Shown here one piece after another: positions 1 through 7,646 of a stretch of 12,677 nucleotides of DNA (the first letter of the stretch is position 1; each line of letters starts with the position of its first letter). This stretch comes from an uncultured Ruminococcus sp. GTDB lineage: Bacteria; Bacillota; Clostridia; Oscillospirales; Acutalibacteraceae. Location of the stretch: assembly GCA_902767285.1 (NCBI GenBank), contig CACXHC010000275.1, forward strand, positions 1 through 12,677, given 5' to 3'. The translations under genes were made by a program, and so were the position numbers. The notes beneath the pieces are model-generated. The model did not search any database. It saw nothing but the letters and a program-made list of their open reading frames with translations, and had not been told where the DNA came from.

Positions 1-644
1 ATATTAAAGATGGTAAAAATAATGCCGGTAATTCAGAGAAAAGTGCCGGTATATCTAAAATCGAAATCGAGCGTACCGCTAAGAGAGTTAGAATCAATAT
101 CCGTTGTTCTAAACCCGGCGTTGTTATCGGCCCTAAAGGTGAAACAATAGACGCTCTCAGACTTAAATGCGAAAAAATGCTCGGCAAAAGCGTAAGCATC
201 AATGTTATTGAGGTGGCTAACCCCGATACAGACGCTCAGCTCGTTGCAGAGAATATCGCTCAACAGCTCGAAAAGAGAGTTTCTTATCGCCGTGCTATGA
301 AACAGGCTATCGGAAGAGCTATGAAAACCGATATGAGAAACGATAACAGAGGTAACAGAGGCAACAGAAGAAATCAGAAAAATGCTCAGCAGAATGTTGT
401 TGCAGATCAGCCTGTAAAAGGTATCAAAACTCAATGTGCAGGCCGTCTCGGTGGTGCCGAAATTGCAAGAACAGAACAGTATCATGAGGGTACTATCCCG
501 CTTCAGACAATCAGAGCCGACATCGATTACGGTTTCGCCGAGGCAAATACAACTTATGGCAAAATCGGCGTAAAAGTTTGGATCTACAAAGGCGAGGTTC
601 TTGCTGATAACCAAAAAACACGCAGAGAAGGAGGGGCTAAGTAA
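1..644 (+). CDS. rpsC: 30S ribosomal protein S3, 5'-truncated by the window edge
   Basis: S3 is a small-subunit protein of the 30S head that lines the mRNA entry channel. The reading frame is open from base 3 to the TAA at 642-644, so the start lies upstream of the window. Visible are the KH domain with its GxxG loop (VVIGPKGE, bases about 120-145), the RRAMK segment (288-302) that matches the mRNA-entry residues of E. coli S3, and the conserved C-terminal domain ([11 protein letters not shown], then [24 protein letters not shown]). Two departures from the usual family are seen. A hydrophilic Asn-rich stretch (bases about 9-44) precedes [10 protein letters not shown], and an Asn/Arg/Gln-rich insertion of roughly 27 residues (about 327-416) separates the KH and C-terminal domains. 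The stop overlaps the rplP start by one base (TAATG), suggesting translational coupling. Identity is certain; the role of the insertions is unknown. Confidence 0.98.
   Translation, partial: IKDGKNNAGNSEKSAGISKIEIERTAKRVRINIRCSKPGVVIGPKGETIDALRLKCEKMLGKSVSINVIEVANPDTDAQLVAENIAQQLEKRVSYRRAMKQAIGRAMKTDMRNDNRGNRGNRRNQKNAQQNVVADQPVKGIKTQCAGRLGGAEIARTEQYHEGTIPLQTIRADIDYGFAEANTTYGKIGVKVWIYKGEVLADNQKTRREGGAK
345..371 (+). repeat. 9-base tandem repeat inside rpsC
   Basis: Three consecutive in-frame 9-base units, AACAGAGGT, AACAGAGGC and AACAGAAGA, encode NRG-NRG-NRR within the S3 insertion. The units are nearly identical at DNA level, which fits recent expansion by slippage or local duplication rather than protein-level convergence alone. 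Confidence 0.75.
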
Positions 645-1069
645 TGTTAATGCCTAAACGTGTAAAATACCGTAAGGTTCACAGAGGCCGCATGAAAGGC
701 AAAGCCCTCAGAGGCAACAAAGTGGCATACGGTGAGTTCGGTCTTATGGCTGAAGAACCGGCATGGATAAAGTCAAATCAAATCGAGGCAGCCCGTGTTG
801 CTATGACACGTTATTGCAAAAGATTTGGTAAAGTTTGGATAAAGATTTTCCCCGATAAGCCCGTATCGAGCAAGCCTCTCGGTACTCGTATGGGTAAAGG
901 TAAAGGTGCTCCCGAATATTGGGTTGCAGTCGTAAAACCGGGTAAAGTTATGTTTGAGCTTGCAGGTGTTCCCGAAGAAACAGCAAGAGAAGCTATGCGT
1001 CTTGCAGCTGCTAAACTTCCTATCAAATGCAAGTTCGTTAAAAAGGACGAAACGGAGGGTGAGCAGTAA
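644..1069 (+). CDS. rplP: 50S ribosomal protein L16
   Basis: L16 (uL16) binds 23S rRNA near the A site and central protuberance and is a late-assembling protein needed for a functional peptidyl-transferase centre. The 141-residue product has the family start [11 protein letters not shown] and the core motifs [30 protein letters not shown] and [19 protein letters not shown]. Its length is typical (about 135-145). The ATG at 644 shares its A with the rpsC stop and follows GGAGGGG (630-636) at a good distance, so this start is well supported. A second in-frame ATG two codons downstream is less likely because the family usually begins MLMPKR. The stop overlaps the rpmC start by one base. No oddity is seen in the protein. 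Confidence 0.98.
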   Translation: MLMPKRVKYRKVHRGRMKGKALRGNKVAYGEFGLMAEEPAWIKSNQIEAARVAMTRYCKRFGKVWIKIFPDKPVSSKPLGTRMGKGKGAPEYWVAVVKPGKVMFELAGVPEETAREAMRLAAAKLPIKCKFVKKDETEGEQ

Positions 1070-1284
1070 TGGCAAGTAAAAAAGCAGCAGAGTTTAAAGA
1101 AATGACAGCCGAAGATCTTCAGGAGAAGCTCAAATCGCTTAAGCAGGAACTGTTTAATCTTCGTTTTCAGCTCGCTATAAATCAGCTTGATAATCCCATG
1201 CGCATAAAGGCTGTAAAAAAAGATATTGCTCGTGTTTATACCGTTATTCGTGAGCAGCAGATCGAAAGCTCTAAAAATGCGTAA
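1069..1284 (+). CDS. rpmC: 50S ribosomal protein L29
   Basis: L29 (uL29) is a small all-helical protein at the polypeptide exit tunnel, close to L23 and the docking site for signal recognition particle and trigger factor. The 71-residue product shows the two-helix pattern and the hallmark segment [20 protein letters not shown] followed by a basic helix ending in [17 protein letters not shown]. The length is slightly above the common 60-70. The ATG overlaps the rplP stop (TAATG) and is preceded by GGAGGG at 1054-1059. The gene lies between rplP and rpsQ, the normal S10-cluster order. Confidence 0.97.
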   Translation: MASKKAAEFKEMTAEDLQEKLKSLKQELFNLRFQLAINQLDNPMRIKAVKKDIARVYTVIREQQIESSKNA

Positions 1285-1302
1285 TGGAAGGAGGGTTTAT
1301 TC

Positions 1303-1572
1303 GTGAGTGAAGTAAAAACTGAAAGAAACTTGAGAAAAACACAAATCGGCAGAGTCGTAAGCAACAAAATGGATAAGACTATCGTTGTAGCCATTGAGGA
1401 CAGTGTTAAACATCCCTTGTACAAAAAGGTTGTTAAGAGAACTATCAAGTTTAAGGCTCATGACGAGAATAACGAGGCCGGTGTTGGTGATCGTGTTAAA
1501 ATAATGGAAACTCGTCCCCTTTCCAAAGAAAAAAGATGGAGACTCGTTTCAATAATCGAAAAGGCAAAATAA
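1303..1572 (+). CDS. rpsQ: 30S ribosomal protein S17, GTG start
   Basis: S17 (uS17) is a primary 16S rRNA-binding protein of the 30S body, with an OB fold. The 89-residue product carries the family signature: [24 protein letters not shown] near the N-terminus, [19 protein letters not shown] in the middle and [21 protein letters not shown] near the end. The GTG start at 1303 is chosen because AAGGAGG (1288-1294) sits 8 nt upstream and no nearer ATG fits the family N-terminus. It is the last gene before a 93-nt spacer, which matches the S10/spc boundary in other bacteria. Confidence 0.97.
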   Translation: MSEVKTERNLRKTQIGRVVSNKMDKTIVVAIEDSVKHPLYKKVVKRTIKFKAHDENNEAGVGDRVKIMETRPLSKEKRWRLVSIIEKAK

Positions 1573-1665
1573 TAAAATACGATTGGCATTATTTGATGAA
1601 GCATAATACAAGAAACATTGTTGTGAAATGTTATCTTTTGTGCTAATGATAAGGAGGAAATCACT
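1573..1665 (+). other. Spacer at the S10/spc boundary, with a weak hairpin
   Basis: This 93-nt non-coding gap separates rpsQ from rplN, at the point where E. coli has its spc promoter. I see no convincing -35/-10 pair. The nearest candidate is TTGGCA at 1583-1588 with CATAAT or TAATAC downstream at only 13-15 nt. A 6-bp inverted repeat, AACATT (1614-1619) and AATGTT (1627-1632), has a 7-nt loop and no U tract, so it is not a terminator. The rplN ribosome site AAGGAGG is at 1651-1657. A promoter or RNA regulatory element here is possible but unproven. Confidence 0.35.
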
Positions 1666-2034
1666 GTGATTCAACAGCAGACATACCTCAAGGTTGCCGA
1701 TAACACCGGTGCAAAAGAACTTATGTGCATTCGTGTTCTCGGAGGTACCGGAAGAAGGTACGCTAATATTGGCGACGTTGTGGTTGCATCAGTAAAAAAA
1801 GCAGCTCCCGGCGGTACAGTCAAAAAAGGCGATGTAGTTAAAGCAGTAGTCGTTCGCTCCAAAAAGGGCGTTCGCCGTGATGATGGCACATATATCCGTT
1901 TTGATGAGAATGCAGCCGTTATCATAAAAGAAGATAAAAACCCGAGAGGTACTCGTATCTTCGGGCCTGTTGCAAGAGAACTTCGTGATAAAGATTATAT
2001 GAAGATCCTTTCTCTTGCTCCGGAAGTACTTTAA
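1666..2034 (+). CDS. rplN: 50S ribosomal protein L14, GTG start
   Basis: L14 (uL14) binds 23S rRNA at the subunit interface, forms bridges with 16S rRNA and is the docking site for the silencing factor RsfS. The 122-residue product is exactly the usual length and shows the family markers [37 protein letters not shown] and [24 protein letters not shown]. The GTG at 1666 is supported by AAGGAGG at 1651-1657 and by family alignment. It is the first gene after the 93-nt spacer, and rplX follows immediately, with its ribosome site starting 3 nt after this stop. Confidence 0.98.
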   Translation: MIQQQTYLKVADNTGAKELMCIRVLGGTGRRYANIGDVVVASVKKAAPGGTVKKGDVVKAVVVRSKKGVRRDDGTYIRFDENAAVIIKEDKNPRGTRIFGPVARELRDKDYMKILSLAPEVL

Positions 2035-2049
2035 TTGGAGGTGTTCATC

Positions 2050-2379
2050 GTGAATAGTAATAACAATAAGGTTCATGTTAAAAAAGGTGACACCGTAATG
2101 ATTATCAGCGGAAGATGTAAAGGCAAAAAAGGAAAAGTGCTTGAGGTTTCTCCCAAAGAAGGCAAAGTAATCGTTGAAGGATTGAACATGGTTACAAAGC
2201 ATATCAAGCCGAGAAGAATGGGCGAGCAGGGCGGTATCGTAAAAGCTGAGTCCGCTATTTATGCGTCAAAAGTCCAGATCGTTTGCCCCAGATGCAACAA
2301 GCAAACAAGAGTTGCTCACAAAATTCTCTCCGATGGTAAAAAGGAACGTATCTGTGCTAAATGCAAGGAAACACTTTAA
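2050..2379 (+). CDS. rplX: 50S ribosomal protein L24 with zinc-ribbon cysteines, GTG start
   Basis: L24 (uL24) is an assembly-initiating 23S rRNA-binding protein near the exit tunnel. The KOW motif lies at about residues 9-36 (KKGDTVMIISGRCKGKKGKV), followed by GLNMVTKHIKP and the G-G-I-V-K-A-E segment. The C-terminal part has two cysteine pairs, C79/C82 and C102/C105, a zinc-ribbon arrangement known in many bacterial L24 proteins; metal binding here is inferred. The start is GTG at 2050, giving 109 residues, because GGAGGTG (2037-2043) precedes it by 6 nt. An open frame continues up to a TTG at 2035, but that would place the start within its own ribosome site. Confidence 0.95.
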   Translation: MNSNNNKVHVKKGDTVMIISGRCKGKKGKVLEVSPKEGKVIVEGLNMVTKHIKPRRMGEQGGIVKAESAIYASKVQIVCPRCNKQTRVAHKILSDGKKERICAKCKETL

Positions 2380-2394
2380 AGGAGGGGTTGAACA

Positions 2395-2934
2395 GTGGCA
2401 AGATTGAAAGATTATTACAAGAGCGACGTTGCCCCTGCTCTTATGAAGAATCATTCTTATAAGAGCGTTATGCAAATACCAAAACTCGATAAAATCGTTA
2501 TTAACGTGGGTGCAGGCGAAGCAAGAGAAAATTCTAAGGTTATCGACACTATCGCTGCTGATATAGCCGCTATTACAGGTCAAAAACCGTATATCTGCAA
2601 AGCTAAAAAGTCGGTGGCTAACTTTAAACTCAGAGAGGGTATGAACATCGGCGTTAAAGTTACTCTCAGAGGCGACAGAATGTATGAGTTCCTCGACAGA
2701 CTCTTTAATGTTGCTTTGCCAAGAGTTCGTGACTTCAGAGGTATTAATCCGAACTCTTTCGATGGCAGAGGAAATTATAACATGGGTCTTAAGGAACAGC
2801 TCATTTTCCCTGAAATCGATTTCGATAAAGTAGATAAAGTTCGTGGTATGGATATATGCTTCGTAACCACAGCAGAAACAGACGAAGAAGCTCGTGAGCT
2901 TTTAACACTCATGGGTGCTCCGTTCGCTAAGTAA
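2395..2934 (+). CDS. rplE: 50S ribosomal protein L5, GTG start
   Basis: L5 (uL5) binds 5S rRNA and forms the central protuberance, contacting S13 in the inter-subunit bridge and the P-site tRNA. At 179 residues it is the usual length. Recognisable segments are [32 protein letters not shown], the loop around [22 protein letters not shown] and the C-terminal [32 protein letters not shown]. The GTG start follows GGAGGGG (2381-2387) by 7 nt. It sits between rplX and rpsZ, normal spc order. Confidence 0.98.
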   Translation: MARLKDYYKSDVAPALMKNHSYKSVMQIPKLDKIVINVGAGEARENSKVIDTIAADIAAITGQKPYICKAKKSVANFKLREGMNIGVKVTLRGDRMYEFLDRLFNVALPRVRDFRGINPNSFDGRGNYNMGLKEQLIFPEIDFDKVDKVRGMDICFVTTAETDEEARELLTLMGAPFAK

Positions 2935-2946
2935 GGAGGGGTAGAC

Positions 2947-3132
2947 GTGGCAAAAAAGTCTATGAAGGTTAAGCAGCAAAGAACTCCCAAGTACTCAACA
3001 AGAAGTTATACAAGATGCAAAATCTGCGGAAGACCTCACGCATACCTCCGCAAATTCGGTATCTGCCGTATATGCTTCAGAGAACTCGCTTACAAAGGCG
3101 AGATCCCCGGAGTTAAAAAAGCAAGCTGGTAA
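2947..3132 (+). CDS. rpsZ: 30S ribosomal protein S14, zinc-binding short form, GTG start
   Basis: S14 (uS14) is a late-binding protein of the 30S head. This is the short 61-residue zinc form, with cysteines C24, C27, C40 and C43 in a CxxC-x12-CxxC pattern (RCKICGRP and [10 protein letters not shown]) and the family end [11 protein letters not shown]. Four intact ligands indicate the C+ paralogue. In zinc-limited bacteria this can be replaced by a cysteine-free form encoded elsewhere; no such gene is in the window. The GTG start is set by AAGGAGGG at 2933-2940, 6 nt upstream. The symbol rpsN is used for the same protein in many annotations. Confidence 0.97.
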   Translation: MAKKSMKVKQQRTPKYSTRSYTRCKICGRPHAYLRKFGICRICFRELAYKGEIPGVKKASW

Positions 3133-3153
3133 TTAAAGAAGGAGGAATAAACT

Positions 3154-3552
3154 ATGCAGATCACTGATTCAATAGCAGATCTTCTTACGAGAATCCGTAA
3201 CGCAAGCTCTGCAAAACATGACACTGTTGAGATTCCTGCTTCCAACATGAAAAAGTCAATTTGTCAGATCCTCGTTGATGAAGGCTACATAAAAGGCTAC
3301 AAAGTAACCGAGGATGGCAAGCAGGGTATTATAACCGTTACTCTTAAATACGGGCCTAACAAAACACCCGTAATTCAGGGTTTAAAGAGAGTTTCAAAAC
3401 CGGGTCTTCGCATCTATACAAATGTTGAGGATATGCCCAAAGTTATGAAGGGTCTCGGCGTTGCTATCATTTCTACTTCTAAGGGCGTTATGACCGATCG
3501 TCAAGCTCGTAAAGAGAATGTAGGCGGCGAAGTTCTCGCATTTATTTGGTAA
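3154..3552 (+). CDS. rpsH: 30S ribosomal protein S8
   Basis: S8 (uS8) is a primary 16S rRNA-binding protein required for platform assembly; in E. coli it is the autogenous repressor of the spc operon. The 132-residue product has the N-terminal [13 protein letters not shown], the middle [14 protein letters not shown] and the C-terminal RNA-binding motif [38 protein letters not shown] (3139-3145) lies 8 nt before the ATG. Whether S8 represses this operon cannot be read from the sequence; I did not find an obvious S8-helix mimic near rplX or rplE by eye. Confidence 0.98.
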   Translation: MQITDSIADLLTRIRNASSAKHDTVEIPASNMKKSICQILVDEGYIKGYKVTEDGKQGIITVTLKYGPNKTPVIQGLKRVSKPGLRIYTNVEDMPKVMKGLGVAIISTSKGVMTDRQARKENVGGEVLAFIW

Positions 3553-3570
3553 TAAGGAGGTGCGATCAAT

Positions 3571-4116
3571 ATGTCTCGAATTGGAAGAAAACCGATAAAT
3601 ATTCCCGCCGGAGTTGAAGTTACTGTAAACGACGGTGAAATCACTGTAAAAGGCCCCAAGGGTACTCTTACAAAAAAATATCATACGAATATGGACGTTA
3701 AAGTTGAAGGTACTGAGATAATCGTATCCAGACCCAATGACGACAAGCTCAACAGATCGCTTCACGGCCTTACCCGTACAAATATCGCAAATATGGTTGA
3801 GGGCGTTACACACGGTTTCAAAAAAGAACTTGACGTAAACGGCGTTGGTTATCGTGTGCTTAAAAAGGGCAAAGAGTGCGTTATGAACCTCGGTTATTCG
3901 CACACAGTTGTAGTATCTGATACAGACGATATAACTATTGAGTGTCCTACACAGAATAAAATTGTAGTTAACGGAATCGATAAGCAAAAAGTAGGTCAGT
4001 TTGCTGCTGAAATAAGAGAAAAACGTCCCCCCGAGCCGTATAAGGGCAAAGGTATTAAGTATGTTGACGAGCATATCCGTCGTAAAGAGGGTAAAGCCGG
4101 CGGCAAGGGCAAATAA
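3571..4116 (+). CDS. rplF: 50S ribosomal protein L6
   Basis: L6 (uL6) binds 23S rRNA beside the sarcin-ricin loop and factor-binding site. The 181-residue product has the duplicated L6 fold. The N-terminal half starts MSRIGRKPINIPAGVEV and contains VKGPKGTL. The C-terminal half contains DVNGVGYRVLKKGKE and ends in the signature RPPEPYKGKGIKYVDEHIRRKEGKAGGKGK. Length is normal (about 175-185). AAGGAGG at 3554-3560 sits 10 nt from the ATG. It lies in the standard place between rpsH and rplR. Confidence 0.98.
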   Translation: MSRIGRKPINIPAGVEVTVNDGEITVKGPKGTLTKKYHTNMDVKVEGTEIIVSRPNDDKLNRSLHGLTRTNIANMVEGVTHGFKKELDVNGVGYRVLKKGKECVMNLGYSHTVVVSDTDDITIECPTQNKIVVNGIDKQKVGQFAAEIREKRPPEPYKGKGIKYVDEHIRRKEGKAGGKGK

Positions 4117-4134
4117 TTAAAGGAGTGAAATACA

Positions 4135-4494
4135 ATGGTTAAAAAGCCTGATACTAATAAGGCAAGAGTTAAGCGCCATTACAGAATCCGTAACAAAATA
4201 AGCGGAACAGCGGAGCGCCCGAGACTTAATGTTTTCCGCTCCAATACAAATATATACGCTCAAATCATAGACGATATAAGCGGAAAAACCCTTGTGTCTG
4301 CATCTTCTCTCAATAAAGAGATCACCGGCACAGGCTTAAACAAAAAAGTCGCTAAAGAAGTAGGTAAGCTCGTTGCACAGCGTGCTGTTGAAAAAGGTAT
4401 AAAAGAAGTCGTTTTCGACAGAGGCGGCTATAATTATCACGGCAGAGTTAAAGAACTCGCCGAAGGCGCTCGTGAGGGCGGTCTCAAGTTCTAA
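4135..4494 (+). CDS. rplR: 50S ribosomal protein L18
   Basis: L18 (uL18) binds 5S rRNA together with L5 and brings it to the central protuberance. The 119-residue product has a basic N-terminal tail, then [31 protein letters not shown] and the C-terminal [27 protein letters not shown], all characteristic of the family. Length is usual for Firmicutes (about 118-122). The ATG follows AGGAG at 4121-4125 by 9 nt and begins 18 nt after the rplF stop. Confidence 0.98.
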   Translation: MVKKPDTNKARVKRHYRIRNKISGTAERPRLNVFRSNTNIYAQIIDDISGKTLVSASSLNKEITGTGLNKKVAKEVGKLVAQRAVEKGIKEVVFDRGGYNYHGRVKELAEGAREGGLKF

Positions 4495-4512
4495 GTAAGG
4501 GAGGAAATCACT

Positions 4513-5016
4513 TTGGCAAAAACTGACGCACCTGTAAAAAAGGAAGAAGAGTTTAAGGAACGTGTTGTTGCTATAAACCGTGTATCAAAAACCGTAAAGG
4601 GCGGTCGTATTTTTAAATTTGCAGCTCTTGTTGTTGTTGGCGACGGTAAAGGCACAGTAGGTTTCGGAATAGGCAAAGCAGGCGAAGTTCCCGACGCTAT
4701 ACGCAAGGGCATTGAGGACGCAAAGAAAAATCTTATAAAAGTTTCGCTTAAGGGTACAACAATACCTCATGAAGTTATAGGCGAGTTCGGAGCAGGTAAA
4801 GTTCTTATGAAACCCGCCGCTCCCGGTACCGGCGTTATCGCAGGCGGCCCTGTCCGTGCGGTTGTAGAAGCAGTAGGTATAAAAGATATTAGAACAAAGG
4901 CTCTCCGTTCCAATAATCCGTGCAACGTAGTAAGAGCTACTCTTCAGGGACTCGCTGCTCTTCGTTCGGCTGAGCAGGTAGCTGCAACTCGTGGTATTTC
5001 GGTTAAGGATCTTTAA
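4513..5016 (+). CDS. rpsE: 30S ribosomal protein S5, TTG start
   Basis: S5 (uS5) sits at the mRNA entry site opposite S3 and S4 and affects decoding accuracy; mutations in it give spectinomycin resistance or ram phenotypes in model bacteria. The 167-residue product has the N-terminal double-stranded-RNA-binding-like domain with [18 protein letters not shown] (about residues 28-45), [17 protein letters not shown], and the C-terminal domain with [16 protein letters not shown] and [13 protein letters not shown]. The TTG at 4513 is favoured because AAGGGAGG (4497-4504) lies 8 nt upstream and the resulting MAKTDAP start fits the family. No ATG is available nearby. Confidence 0.97.
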   Translation: MAKTDAPVKKEEEFKERVVAINRVSKTVKGGRIFKFAALVVVGDGKGTVGFGIGKAGEVPDAIRKGIEDAKKNLIKVSLKGTTIPHEVIGEFGAGKVLMKPAAPGTGVIAGGPVRAVVEAVGIKDIRTKALRSNNPCNVVRATLQGLAALRSAEQVAATRGISVKDL

Positions 5017-5035
5017 TATTTAGGAGGGCAGCTCA

Positions 5036-5215
5036 ATGAATATAAAAATTAAGCTCGTAAAGAGCCTTATCGGAGCTAAAAAAGACCAGATCGCCACAGC
5101 AGAGTCGCTCGGACTCCGCAAAATCGGCAATACAACAGTTCAGCCCGATAACGCTCAGACAAGAGGAAAAATCAGAAAAATCAGTCACCTCGTAGAGGTT
5201 GCTGAGAACGCATAA
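5036..5215 (+). CDS. rpmD: 50S ribosomal protein L30
   Basis: L30 (uL30) is a small 23S rRNA-binding protein absent from some bacteria but usual in Firmicutes. Translation from the ATG at 5036 gives 59 residues, the typical length, with [19 protein letters not shown], then [15 protein letters not shown] and a C-terminal [13 protein letters not shown] segment. AGGAGG at 5022-5027 sits 8 nt upstream. It lies between rpsE and rplO as in other Firmicutes. Confidence 0.95.
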   Translation: MNIKIKLVKSLIGAKKDQIATAESLGLRKIGNTTVQPDNAQTRGKIRKISHLVEVAENA

Positions 5216-5232
5216 GCAAGGAGGTGCAAAAA

Positions 5233-5676
5233 ATGAAATTGCACGAACTTTCACCGGCAGAAGGCTCTAAAAAAAGCGTTCGCCGTATTGGCAGAGGTCA
5301 TGGCTCGGGTTGGGGCAAAACAGCCGGCAAGGGTCACAAAGGTCAGAAGGCAAGAGCAGGTCACGGAATGCGCCCCGGCTTTGAGGGTGGTCAAATGCCC
5401 TTGCAAAGACGTGTTCCTAAAAGAGGTTTCAATAATATCTTTGCAAAGGATATTGTAACCGTAAATGTAGGAACTCTTGATAAAAAATTCAACAACGGCG
5501 ACACAGTTGATACCCAAGCTCTTGTAGATGCAGGTATCGTGAAGAACTCTTTTGATGGCGTTAAAATTTTAAGCAACGGAACATTAAACAAGAGCCTCAC
5601 TGTTAAAGCAACTGCTTTTTCTAAGTCTGCTAAAGAGAAGATCGAGGCAGCCGGCGGAAAGGCAGAGGTGATCTAA
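5233..5676 (+). CDS. rplO: 50S ribosomal protein L15
   Basis: L15 (uL15) is a large-subunit assembly protein whose basic N-terminal extension threads into 23S rRNA. The N-terminal [20 protein letters not shown], the glycine-rich [19 protein letters not shown], the segment [17 protein letters not shown] and the C-terminal [17 protein letters not shown] are all family hallmarks. The start is ATG at 5233 (147 residues), with AAGGAGG at 5218-5224 placed 8 nt upstream; the in-frame GTG at 5224 overlaps that ribosome site and is rejected. The end of this gene carries the GAGGTG ribosome site for secY, whose TTG begins right after the TAA. Confidence 0.97.
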   Translation: MKLHELSPAEGSKKSVRRIGRGHGSGWGKTAGKGHKGQKARAGHGMRPGFEGGQMPLQRRVPKRGFNNIFAKDIVTVNVGTLDKKFNNGDTVDTQALVDAGIVKNSFDGVKILSNGTLNKSLTVKATAFSKSAKEKIEAAGGKAEVI

Positions 5677-6984
5677 TTGTTTAAAACGATTCAGAATGCC
5701 TTTAAAATTCCCGATTTAAGAAAAAAATTACTTTTTACTCTTTTTATTATTGTTGTTTTCAGATTCGGTTCGGTTATTCCGGTGCCGTTTTTGAACAGAA
5801 CAGCTTTGCAGACGATAATGTCACAGTATGCGGGCAATAACATTCTTGCTTATCAGAATATGCTCGCCGGCGGTGCGTTCTCAAATGCAACGCTTTTTGC
5901 GATGGGTATTACTCCGTACATTAACAGTTCGATTATAATGCAGCTGCTGTGCGTTGCAATACCGGCACTCGAAAAGCTGGCAAAAGAAGGCAACGAGGGT
6001 CGTAAAAAAATCGCATCTATAACAAGATATGTAACAGTGGGCCTTGGACTTCTTCAGGGTACTGCTTATTACATCTTTTTAAGACGCTCCGCTATTATTA
6101 CAAGCGACTGGAAAGACGGCGGAAAAGGTGTTTTTTCGTGTATCGTAATTATTCTTACGTTCACCGCCGGAACAGCTCTTGTAATGTGGCTTGGAGAGCA
6201 GATCAATGTTAAAGGTGTCGGCAATGGTATATCAATACTCCTCTTCGCAGGTATTATATCCCGTGCATCGTACCTTGTATCACAAATTGTAAGCTACTGG
6301 CAGATGGCTCTTGAGGGCAAAAAACAATTCTTCTTCTTTGTTCCCATTTACATTGTTATTTTCTTTGGCGTTATCTGGTTCATAACATTTATGAACGATG
6401 CCGAGAGAAGAATCCCCGTTCAGTATGCCAAAAGAGTAGTAGGAAGAAAAATGTACGGCGGTCAGTCCACACACCTTCCCATAAAAGTTGCTATGGATGG
6501 CGTTATGCCTATCATTTTTGCAAGCTCTATTCTTTCGATTCCTGCAACTATCAACCTTTTTGTTAAGGCTGAAACAGGCTTTTGGAAGAGTTTCTTCAGC
6601 TTCTTCAATACTACAAGCGTAGGTTACATGATACTTTATTTCGTTCTCATTATAATGTTCGCATATTTCTATACAACAATTCAGTACAATCCGGTAGAAA
6701 TGGCAAACAATCTTCGTACAAACAACGGAACAATTCCCGGTATCCGTCCGGGCAGACCAACAGCAGATTATATAGCAAAAATACTTTCGAGAATCACACT
6801 TATCGGAGCATTATGCCTTGCTGTTATAGCACTTCTTCCGCTTATATTCGGAAAAATCTCGACAATGGGCAATATGTCGCTCAGCGGTACGTCGATCATC
6901 ATTATTGTAGGCGTTGCACTTGAAACAGTTAAGCAGCTTGAATCACAAATGATGATGCGTCATTATAAAGGATTCCTCGACTGA
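5677..6984 (+). CDS. secY: Protein translocase channel subunit SecY, TTG start
   Basis: SecY is the membrane channel of the general secretion system; with SecE and SecG it moves proteins across or into the cytoplasmic membrane, driven by SecA or the ribosome. The 435-residue product shows about ten hydrophobic segments, the first at roughly residues 17-36. It has the signature GITPYINSSIIMQL (77-90), the cytoplasmic loop with ERRIPVQYAKR (243-253), the C5 loop GIRPGRPT (355-362) with the conserved arginine at 357, and the C-terminal RHYKGFLD. Length is normal (about 420-440). The TTG at 5677 directly follows the rplO stop, with GAGGTG at 5665-5670 six nt upstream, so translation is probably coupled to rplO. 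Confidence 0.98.
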   Translation: MFKTIQNAFKIPDLRKKLLFTLFIIVVFRFGSVIPVPFLNRTALQTIMSQYAGNNILAYQNMLAGGAFSNATLFAMGITPYINSSIIMQLLCVAIPALEKLAKEGNEGRKKIASITRYVTVGLGLLQGTAYYIFLRRSAIITSDWKDGGKGVFSCIVIILTFTAGTALVMWLGEQINVKGVGNGISILLFAGIISRASYLVSQIVSYWQMALEGKKQFFFFVPIYIVIFFGVIWFITFMNDAERRIPVQYAKRVVGRKMYGGQSTHLPIKVAMDGVMPIIFASSILSIPATINLFVKAETGFWKSFFSFFNTTSVGYMILYFVLIIMFAYFYTTIQYNPVEMANNLRTNNGTIPGIRPGRPTADYIAKILSRITLIGALCLAVIALLPLIFGKISTMGNMSLSGTSIIIIVGVALETVKQLESQMMMRHYKGFLD

Positions 6985-7010
6985 TAAAATAGCAGAACAG
7001 GAGAACAAGT

Positions 7011-7643
7011 ATGAACATTATTCTTTTAGGTGCTCCCGGAGCCGGTAAAGGTACACAAGCAGAAAAAATCTGCGAATACCTTGGTATTCCGGCAATAAGC
7101 ACAGGCAATATTATTAGAGAAGCGTTGAAAAGCGGTACAGAGATGGGTCTTAAGGCTAAATCCTTCATGGAAGCAGGACAGCTCGTTCCCGATGAAGTCG
7201 TTATCGGCATTATTAAAGATCGTTTGAAAGAGGACGACTGCAAAAACGGCTTTATCCTTGATGGATTCCCGAGAACCATTCCTCAGGCCGAGGCTCTGGA
7301 TACGATGGGCGTTGTTATCGACAAGGTAATCGATATTGAAGTACCTGACGAGAAAATCGTTGCAAGAATGTCCGGACGCCGTGTCTGCGGTAACTGCGGT
7401 GCAAGCTATCACCTTATGTACAAACAGCCTAAGGTTGACGGTGTGTGCGATTTATGTGCAGGCACCCTCGTTCAACGTAAGGACGACCACCCCGATACAG
7501 TTAAAGAGCGTCTTACAGTTTATCACAGTGAGACAGAGCCGCTTAAGGATTATTATTCAAAGCAAGGCAAGCTCCGCATTGTAGAAGGTCAAGAAGAAGT
7601 ATCCGATACAACAGCTCTTGTGTACAGAGAACTTGGTGAGTAA
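7011..7643 (+). CDS. adk: Adenylate kinase, zinc-type LID
   Basis: Adenylate kinase catalyses ATP + AMP to 2 ADP in the cytoplasm and keeps the adenylate pool balanced. Visible are the P-loop GAPGAGKGT (7-15), the AMP-site segment around residues 29-36, LDGFPRT (83-89) with the conserved arginine R88, and a full-size LID domain. The LID carries four cysteines, C126, C129, C146 and C149, the known structural zinc site of Gram-positive enzymes. The 210-residue length is typical of the long form. One feature differs from E. coli: the segment usually written STGD reads STGN here. AGGAG (6999-7003) lies 7 nt before the ATG. secY-adk-map is a classic spc arrangement. Confidence 0.98.
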   Translation: MNIILLGAPGAGKGTQAEKICEYLGIPAISTGNIIREALKSGTEMGLKAKSFMEAGQLVPDEVVIGIIKDRLKEDDCKNGFILDGFPRTIPQAEALDTMGVVIDKVIDIEVPDEKIVARMSGRRVCGNCGASYHLMYKQPKVDGVCDLCAGTLVQRKDDHPDTVKERLTVYHSETEPLKDYYSKQGKLRIVEGQEEVSDTTALVYRELGE

Positions 7644-7646
7644 TAC

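Noticed and set aside
1583..1609. spc-type promoter upstream of rplN
   Set aside because: TTGGCA with CATAAT or TAATAC is spaced only 13-15 nt, too short for a normal sigma-A promoter; kept only as a remark on the spacer.
2035..2049. Upstream TTG start for rplX
   Set aside because: The TTG abuts the rplN stop and would put the strong GGAGGTG site inside the gene; GTG at 2050 has ideal spacing and fits L24 length better.
3394..4074. Long open frame on the minus strand opposite rpsH and rplF (226 codons)
   Set aside because: It lies fully antisense to two certain ribosomal protein genes, has no ribosome site or recognisable motif, and its cysteine- and phenylalanine-rich translation is typical of a shadow frame.
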